Positions 57,068 to 64,000 of a stretch of 64,000 bases of DNA are shown here, one piece after another; position 1 is the first letter of the stretch, and each line of letters begins with the position of its first letter. The notes under the pieces were generated by a model, which searched no databases, was not told the DNA's origin, and saw only the letters and a list, made by a program, of their open reading frames with translations. Source of the DNA: Hydrangea macrophylla (lineage: Eukaryota > Streptophyta > Magnoliopsida > Cornales > Hydrangeaceae); contig CM066993.1 in assembly GCA_033977485.1 (NCBI GenBank), positions 32,342,501-32,406,500 of the forward strand, written 5' to 3'. Made by a program: the position numbers and the translations under genes.

Positions 57068-57225
57068 ATTGGTATCAAAGCCTCACTTGTTTGGATCTAT
57101 AGATGCGTTTTGGAACACTAGTTTTGATTTACATGTTGATTTTAGAACTATTTTCAAAACTGCATTGTCACAGATCTGTTTCTACAGTAGAATACAAAAC
57201 TATGATTGCATTGGATGCATGATGG

Positions 57226-57555
57226 GTTTGATCGATCAATGTATGTTCGATCGATTGAACCTCTTTGTTCTCAAGCGATTGATCTGGTTTCGATCGATCG
57301 AACTGGTTTTGATCGATCGAACTTCATTTTGTTCGATCGATTGAATGTGTTTCGATCGATCGAGACCGATTTTCTGTCCAGGTGTTCTGTTCACAATTTT
57401 AAAGGTTTTTAAAATTATAAACTTTAATTTTATATTATTCTATAAAATTTTCAAATTATTCTGTGAAATTGAAAGTTCGATTGATTAAACTATTTTCAAT
57501 CGATCGAAGGTTCGAGCGATCGAACATTTGTCGATCGGTCGATCGATCGAAGTGT
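57226..57555. repeat. Palindrome arrays in the subfamily B leader
   Basis: About ten units, for example TTCGATCGATTGAA, TTTCGATCGATCGAAC and a longer GATCGGTCGATCGATCGAAG near 57533. They are homologous in position to 23347-23652. Confidence 0.9.
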
Positions 57556-57789
57556 GACAGAGAACAAAGATGTTGTTTTAAGTTCTAATTTGGTTCCTAA
57601 AGAGTTTATGTACTATGTGAATCAATTAGGGATTCTAATAGTTACATATATTTGTTATATGCGTGGAGGTGCGCATGACAAACCATTTTGTAGCAAGATT
57701 AGTCCGCTATCTCCTATGGCACCGATCATCAACAAATATTTTATTTTGTGTTTAAATGTTTGTGATTGATGATTGTTATATTTAAATTA

Positions 57790-57907
57790 GGGAATTGCTA
57801 TGTACACCCGTGTTTTTGCTATGTACACCCTAATTCCTTTATTCTAATTATTTTTCTTTTAAAAGTTTTCACTTTTGTAAAGGTGAGCGGTGTACATAGC
57901 AATTCCC
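57790..57907. mobile_element. 118-bp MITE inserted in the copia leader
   Basis: Ends GGGAATTGCTATGTACACC and GGTGTACATAGCAATTCCC are perfect 19-bp inverted repeats. Flanked by TTAAATTA at 57782-57789 and 57908-57915. The sister leader at about 23870-23885 has the empty site, confirming insertion. Internal copy of GCTATGTACACCC. Confidence 0.9.
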
Positions 57908-58918
57908 TTAAATTATTGGTTTGGTTTTAAGGCATGTGTAAAGGGCGCTGCAACTTCAATCCTACGAAAAGGAAAGTCGCATCAGTTTCCCAAGCCTTTT
58001 ATTTTATTTTTGTTTTCTACTTCTAGATAAATTGTAAGCTTCAAAAGAAGCATAGGACCAATGTAATAGAATTAAAAATTCCATGAAGATGGAGGAGCAA
58101 GCCGTTGTCTATGAAGATGGAGTTGGAGGCGATCAAACCAAGAGGGAGGTTCTATGAAGATAGAGCCATGGGAGATAGAGGTATATGAATACCTTCGTTT
58201 CATTTTAGTTTTATGTTTTATGTGCTTGGTTTGTGATTGGCATTTAAAAATATAATTACTAGCATGCACGTAAAACAAGTTTCTAAAATAAAATTCAAAA
58301 ACTATTTCAACACATTAGTAAACATTGGATGTTTATGGGTAATGTGTAGAAATAATTTTTTTCAAAAGCAAAATCATTTACTATCAAATCTAGTGGGAGA
58401 GGGTCTTATTAATAACACCCACGATCTTCTATTAACGGTTCACTGTAAGGTGAGTAGTGCATTTTTTGTCACCTCGCTAGGGGTGATCGTTCCACACGGA
58501 GGGTACACTACTCATTGGTTACTAGATGTGAACTTCCTATAGATAGGATCAATCAGATGTGTTAGAGGGTGACCACCACACGGAGGCACTACTTAAGGCG
58601 GTTGTGATTGGATCCTAGTTAATGGTGCACACTAGATAAGCTATGGATAAGGGATCCACACGGGGTATTATTAAGAAACTTAGAGATCAAATAGGTTCGG
58701 GAGTCATAACTTGTTTTACAAGAGTTGCATAGCAGAAAAGTCATGATAAATTGATAGATCGAGTATTGACCGCCACACGGAGGCTTTACTCTTTTGTTTT
58801 GATATTCCGATGACTTCGTTTCAAAATAAGAGTTTTTTTAAGGATTCTTTTATTTTAAACTCTCAAATTCTGATATCCATATTTATTTTGTCTGTTTGAT
58901 TTTTCTAGTAAATCATAA

Positions 58919-61900
58919 TGTCTGGATCTGCATTTAGTCCACTGGAACAAGTTAACTGGAAATAACTACACAGAATGGAAACATAACCTTGACATTGTTT
59001 TAACTGCGGAGGATCACATATATGTCCTTACCACCCCATACACTGAAGAACCCGCTGCAAACGCTTCGGCAGCTGCTAGATGCGAGTTCGATAAGTGGAA
59101 GAAGTCGAATGGGATGGCTCGTTGTTATATATTGGCCTCTATGGCTAATGTGTTACAACACCAATACCAGTCGAACGATTCTGCAAGTGCCATTATCAAA
59201 TCCCTAAAAGAGATGTTTGGGGATCATGGCAGACCTACGAGACTGGTTGCCATACAAAAGATAATGAGTGCCAAGAGGTCAGAAGGGAATCTAGTCAAAG
59301 TACATGTTTTAAAAATGATTGGTTTTTTACACGAGCTGGAGACCTTGGGTGCCAATATCGATGCACATACCTAAGTTGATATGATCCTTAATTCGCTGTC
59401 GCCATCATTCATTCAATTTAAACTTAACTATAATATGAAGCAAATAAATTTTTCAACAAGTGAATTAATGAGTTCTTTACTCACGGTGGAAGGGGTGATC
59501 AAACCAGGGGGCAACGTTTTGAATGTTGAGAAAGCCTCTTCCTCCTCCCAATCTATATTGAAAGGAAAGAAAGGGAAGAAGAAAGCTGACACTGGTGGTC
59601 CAAGTGTTTGACCAGTCCCTAAGATTGCAAAATGTAAGGGAAAGGGTAAGAGTAGGGAGAAGTTGGGTGGCAAAGGAAAAGGAAAGTGTTTCCAATACAG
59701 TGAAAAGGGCTACTGGAAGAGGAATTGTCAACAATTCTTGGCTATAAGGGTTCAAGGTATGATTGAATCACATGTGATTGAAGTAAGTTTTATAATGGAT
59801 ACTTCAAACACTTGGTGCATTGATTCTGGTGTGACTAACCATATCTGTAATTCATTACAGCGGTTCAGATTAACCAGAAAATGCAGTGATGGGGAAATTG
59901 TGCTAGCTCTGGGATCTAGCGCAACCGTTTTCACAGTTATAGTAGGAGTAGTAGCTGTAGAATTTTTAGACAATAATGTTTTGATTTTATCAGATGTACT
60001 TTACGTCCCTTTAATGAGACATAATTTAATTTTAGTTTCTAATTTATCGAATAATGGTTATTCTTTTCATTTTGGAGCTAAAGTTATGATCAAAAGAAAT
60101 GGTTCTTTTATGTGTTTTGGTGTTAAATCAAATGGTTTGTATGTGATTACTCCTAATATTTCTAAAGACTCTTGTATGGAACTTAATAACTTAGTGGTAA
60201 CTGTACCATCTAAAAAAAGGAACCTTCCACTAATCCAACAAGGCTTTGGCATATGAGGCTTGACCATATCAATCTAAATAGGATAGCAGACTAGTCAAAG
60301 AGGGGGTCTTAGGCGATTTGGTTCTTGAACCAATGGAAGTTTGCGAGTCTTGTTTAGAGGGTAAGATGACCAAAAGGCTCTTTCTCGCAAAGGGCAATAC
60401 GACCAATGTATTATTAGAATTAGTTCATACTGATGTGTGTGGACCAATAAATATTAGAGCACGGGGTGGTTATGAGTATTTCATAACATTTACTGATGAC
60501 CACTCCAGGTATGGATATGTGTACCTAATGCAGCACAAGTTTGAAGCCTTTGAAAAGTTCAAAGAGTTTAGGGCTGAAGTGGAGAAGCAATTGGGCACAT
60601 ATATCAAGGCAATTCGATCTGATGGCGAGTACCTCTCTAATGAGTTTATTGATCACCTCGTACAGAATGGGATTCTGTCATAATTGACTGCAGTTAGTAC
60701 ACCTCAGCAGAATGGTGTAGTGTAGAAAAGGAATTGGACTCTTTTAGATATAACTAGGTCAATGATGAGTTATTCTGAGTTGCAGTTATTCCGTTGGGGC
60801 TATGCTTTGGAAACCATTGCATACATACTAAATCTAGTACCAAGAAATCTGTTTTAGGACACCCCGGTAAATGTGGATTGGGCGCAAGCCTTTTTTGCAA
60901 CATCTCCAGATATGGGGGTGTCCGGCACATGTGCTGAAAGGAAAGATGAGCAAGTTGAATTCTAGATCGGAAGTATGTTATTTTGTAGGGTATCCAAAGG
61001 GTACTTATGAATGGTATTTTTATGATCCAAGAGAAGAGAAAGTGTTTGTTAGTACAAATGCTATTTTCTTGGAGGATGATTATATCATGACCCATAAACC
61101 TAAGGAAAGAATAAATCTTAGAGAGATCGAAGGAGAGCCCTCAGTCCTACCCGCAATTGACAATGATGTATGAAAAGAAAATACCACTTCTTCACCTATC
61201 TCTGCACCGGTACCTTATCGTAATGGGAAGATTACCAGCCAACCTGATAGATACATGTTCTTAGGAGAAGTTTTTGAAGCTGTCTCCATAGAATCTGAAT
61301 ATGATCCTGCCACGTATGAAAAGGCAATGGCTGATGTAGACTCAGCTCTTCGGTTAAAGCTATGAAGGCTGAATTAGAATCTATCGATTCCAATAAGGTC
61401 TGGGATCTTGTAGAACTTCCAATCCATATTTAACCCATTGGCTGTAAGTGGGTCTACAAGAAGAAAAGAGGATCTGATGGAATGGTTGAGACCTTTAAGG
61501 CTAGGCTTGTAGTGAAAGGTTATACACAGAGAGAGGGTATTGACTATGAGAAAACCTTATCACTGGTAGCCATGCTCAAGTCCATCAGAATACTCCTATC
61601 TATTGCTGTATGCCTAGATTATGAGATCTTGTAGATGGACGGCAAGACTGTATTCTTGAATGGAAATCTTAAGGAGGACATCTATATGCAACAACCAGAA
61701 GGGTTCATAGCTGATTAGAAAGTTAACTTGGTATGCAAGATGCAAAAGTCCATTTATGGACTTAAGTAGGCATCCAGGAGTTGGAACATCCGATTTGACC
61801 AAGCGGTCAAGTCGTTTGGTTTCATATAGAATCAGGATGATCCTTGTGTATACAAGAAGTATGAAGGAAAAGTGGTGGTATTTCTTGTTCTCTACGTTGA

Positions 61901-62875
61901 TGACATTCTACTCATTGGGAATGATGTAGCAGTGTTGTCAACAGTTAAGGTTTGGCTAGCTAGTACATTCGATATGAAGGATCTAGGAGTGGCGAGCTAC
62001 ATCCTCGGGATAAAGCTCTTTCGGGATCATAAGCGAAAGATAATGGAATTATCTCAAGCTAGTCATATAGATAAGGTGCTGACTAGGTTTTTAATGGATA
62101 ATTCGAAGAAAGATTTATTACATTTCAAGCATGGTTCAGTGTTCTCCAAGGACCAATGTCCTAAGACACAGGAGGAGAGGAATCGCATGGCAGGAGTTCC
62201 CTATGCTTCGGCAGTGAGAAGTCTCATGTATGCGATGTTATGCACTAGACCAGATATCTGCTTTGCCATTAGCATGGTTAGCAAGTATCTGTCGAATCAA
62301 GGTCCAAAGCACTAGATAACCATTAAGCACATTCTTAAGTATTTGAGAAGAACTAAAGATTACATGCTTATGTATGGCAGTAGTGAGTTAATTCCAGTAG
62401 GATACACTGACTCTGACTTTAAGCCAGTTAAAGATTCGAGAAAGTTAACATCCGAACATCTCTTTACCTTGGGAGGTGGTACTGTTAGTTGGAGGCGCAT
62501 TAAGCAGAAATGCATTGCAGACTCAAGTACAGAAGATGAGTATGTGGCTGCATGTGAAGCCACAAAAGAAGCTGTTTGGCTCAAGAAGTTCCTTATGGAG
62601 CTCGAGGTGGTACCACCATCACTGTCACATATTACGCTATATTATGATAATAATGGGGCAGTGGCTCAGTCCAAGGAGACAAGGAACAGAAAGGAAAAGC
62701 ACGTAGAGTGGAAATATCATCTAATTCGAGATATTGTTCAACGTGGAGATGTGATTGTCACCAAGATTGCCACCACTGACAATCTTGCAGATCTGTTTAC
62801 AAATGCCTTGCCACAGAAGGTCTTTGATCGTCATCTAGATAATCTAGGTCTTAGATGTAGTCATGAATAGTTATG
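58919..62875 (+). pseudogene. copia gag-pol relic (subfamily B)
   Basis: Starts ATGTCTGGATCTGCATTT as in the other copy, but a 17-bp deletion at about 58943 shifts the frame. Later damage includes TAA at 59372-59374 (from CAA), TGA at 59609-59611, a frameshift near 60225, deletions near 60625 and 60850, and many pol stops. Recognisable parts: gag (59114-59600), knuckle CFQYSEKGYWKRNC (second Cys and His lost, last Cys kept), protease CIDSGVTNHIC, integrase, RT YVDDILLIGND near 61895 and RNase H GYTDSDF near 62404. The final TAG (62868-62870) replaces Trp before the family stop. Confidence 0.92.
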
Positions 62876-62879
62876 AGTG

Positions 62880-62891
62880 CAAGTGGGAGTT
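62880..62891 (+). other. Polypurine tract of the subfamily B element
   Basis: CAAGTGGGAGTT immediately before the 3' LTR, unmutated, unlike the tract before 55566. Confidence 0.7.
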
Positions 62892-63112
62892 TGTTGGGTT
62901 TGTACCCTCAAACCATTACTTTATGTATGAGACATTGACATTTTAATATATGGATATCAGCTTTACATTTTATTATCTATGTTTCTTTCATGAGATGATT
63001 GTTAATCCTTAAGTATCATAGTAAGTAATTCGTGTATGTATGAGATACATACAAGTGAAATACGAATTACTATCCTTTGATACTTGGAACTTGTCACAGT
63101 GGATGATGGGAC
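62892..63112 (+). repeat. 3' LTR of the subfamily B element, interrupted
   Basis: TGTTGGGTTTGTACCC with the subfamily B marker TTACTATCCTTTGATACTTG. The text stops at GGATGATGGGAC, where the next LTR begins. The remainder, if present, lies beyond the window. Confidence 0.88.
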
Positions 63113-64000
63113 TGTTGGGTTTGTGCCCTCAAACCATTACTTTATATAGGAGACATTGACATTTTCATACATGGATATCAGCTTTACATTTTGTTATGTA
63201 TGTTTCTTTCATGAGATGATTGTTATCCTTAAGTATCATAGTAAGTAATGCGTGTATGTATGAGATACATACAAGTGAGATACGAATTGCTATTTTTTTA
63301 CTTAGAACATGTCACAGTGGATGATGAGACTAGGATATCTCATCAGGTTTACACTGTAGCATGATTAACTACCATTGGATGAAGTGATTAATCTCAATCA
63401 CTAGAGTGTAACTCTTAGTTAATATGCTAGTGCTTATATTGCATTGACGGACCTGAGCTTTCCTATTGACACTCAAGGTTGTCAATCAGTCGATAGGAAC
63501 TCATAACTTGTGTAAGGTACGTGTTCTCAATCTTGAGACGATTATGAACACAGAATGTGGATATGACTGCTTTGACTTACCAATCAGTGAGGTCTATAGA
63601 AGATCAACACCTGGGTATCTTGGGTATGTCATATTCATAGGGTTGTGAACATATATTGTTAAGACAGAATCTACCCTCTGTTTCAGAGTAAGCATTCCCT
63701 TGAGAATGTCACCAAGTCGATTACTGAGTATTGCAGTTTTGTTGATAAGAGTTATCAACATGTTTGGTAATCATGAGAGGTGAATGGGACTCAAGGAATA
63801 CAAGAAGTAATCGATATTCAGGTTGGCAGTAACAGTTATCTGACTACCTGAATATGATTACGAATGTTGAAGGTAGAGGGACATTTGTACAACACACAAG
63901 TCTAGTTATCGCTTCGGATATGTTCTTTTGCTTTGGAGTTCAGTTATCGTTTTATAGTGGAGTAAACGTTAACTAACCAGTTAGTTAGTTTGCTGATCAA
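63113..64000 (+). mobile_element. 5' LTR of another subfamily A copia copy, nested and running out of the window
   Basis: Starts TGTTGGGTTTGTGCCCTC and carries the subfamily A marker (CTATTTTTTTACTTAGAACATG). It is collinear with the first 888 bp of 21682-23178 and ends at the window edge before the palindrome array and TATA box. GGGAC (63108-63112) is the expected left target duplication. Its right counterpart cannot be seen. Confidence 0.85.

Larger units (their letters stand above)
57083..58918 (+). other. Leader of the subfamily B copia element
   Basis: Collinear with 23194-24890: palindrome arrays at 57226-57366 and 57475-57555, CATGAAGATGGAG repeats near 58080-58130, and CACACGGAGG-like motifs at about 58493, 58575, 58657 and 58774. 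A MITE is inserted at 57790-57907. Confidence 0.8.
55566..63112 (+). mobile_element. Degenerate full-length copia element (subfamily B)
   Basis: LTR 55566-57067, primer site TGGTATCAAAGCC at 57070-57082 (one base from the tRNA-Met consensus), leader, gag-pol relic 58919-62875, purine tract, partial 3' LTR from 62892. The 3' LTR is interrupted at 63112 by another copy. Confidence 0.9.

Overview
This is a repeat-dominated stretch of a plant nuclear genome, most likely an angiosperm and possibly a woody eudicot. The clues are plant-type Ty1/copia and Ty3/gypsy LTR retrotransposons, the copia ones with an initiator-tRNA-Met primer binding site, together with plant-type MITEs and tRNA-derived SINEs, AT-rich spacers and many CT/CA/TA microsatellites. 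I see no convincing intact host gene, rRNA gene or functional tRNA gene. Nearly all long open frames are retroelement gag/pol.

Layout. 1-3980: 3' part of a copia element (pol open to its stop) with its 3' LTR. 3981-5945: spacer with an inverted repeat and a 167-bp MITE with a perfect 9-bp target duplication. About 5946-18481: a gypsy element of Tat type with two ~1.1-kb LTRs, gag, protease, RT, RNase H, a second RNase H and integrase. All of these are broken by stops and the RT is internally deleted. Between integrase and the 3' LTR lies an antisense gene, also broken, that looks like a plant mobile domain (PMD) protein. 19733-21676 and 30399-34277: LTR ends of a second gypsy-like family in opposite orientations. 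Between them sits a nearly complete copia element at 21682-30393 with a perfect ACCCC target duplication. Its gag-pol is one frame with only three nonsense codons. 34278-48496: non-autonomous DNA elements (several MULE-type foldbacks with 9-bp duplications, hAT-like pieces), two tandem duplications (410 and ~494 bp), two or three SINEs and much unassigned AT-rich DNA. 48497-54279: a minus-strand gypsy-type LTR and an almost coding-free internal region with a palindromic tandem repeat. 54280-63112: pol fragment, LTR, complete but degenerate copia element, LTR; that is, a tandem LTR array of the same copia family. 63113-64000: the 5' LTR of another copy, inserted in the preceding LTR and leaving the window.

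The most unusual pattern is a set of arrays of short perfect or near-perfect palindromes, consensus TTCGATCGATCGAA. They sit just upstream of the TATA box in the copia LTRs and again in the untranslated leader. Similar arrays lie inside or beside gypsy-like LTRs. A separate family carries the analogous palindrome CCAGTCGACTGG. A second theme is decay: almost every premature stop is explained by C-to-T change at CAG, CAA or CGA, or by G-to-A at TGG, as expected for methylated silenced elements.
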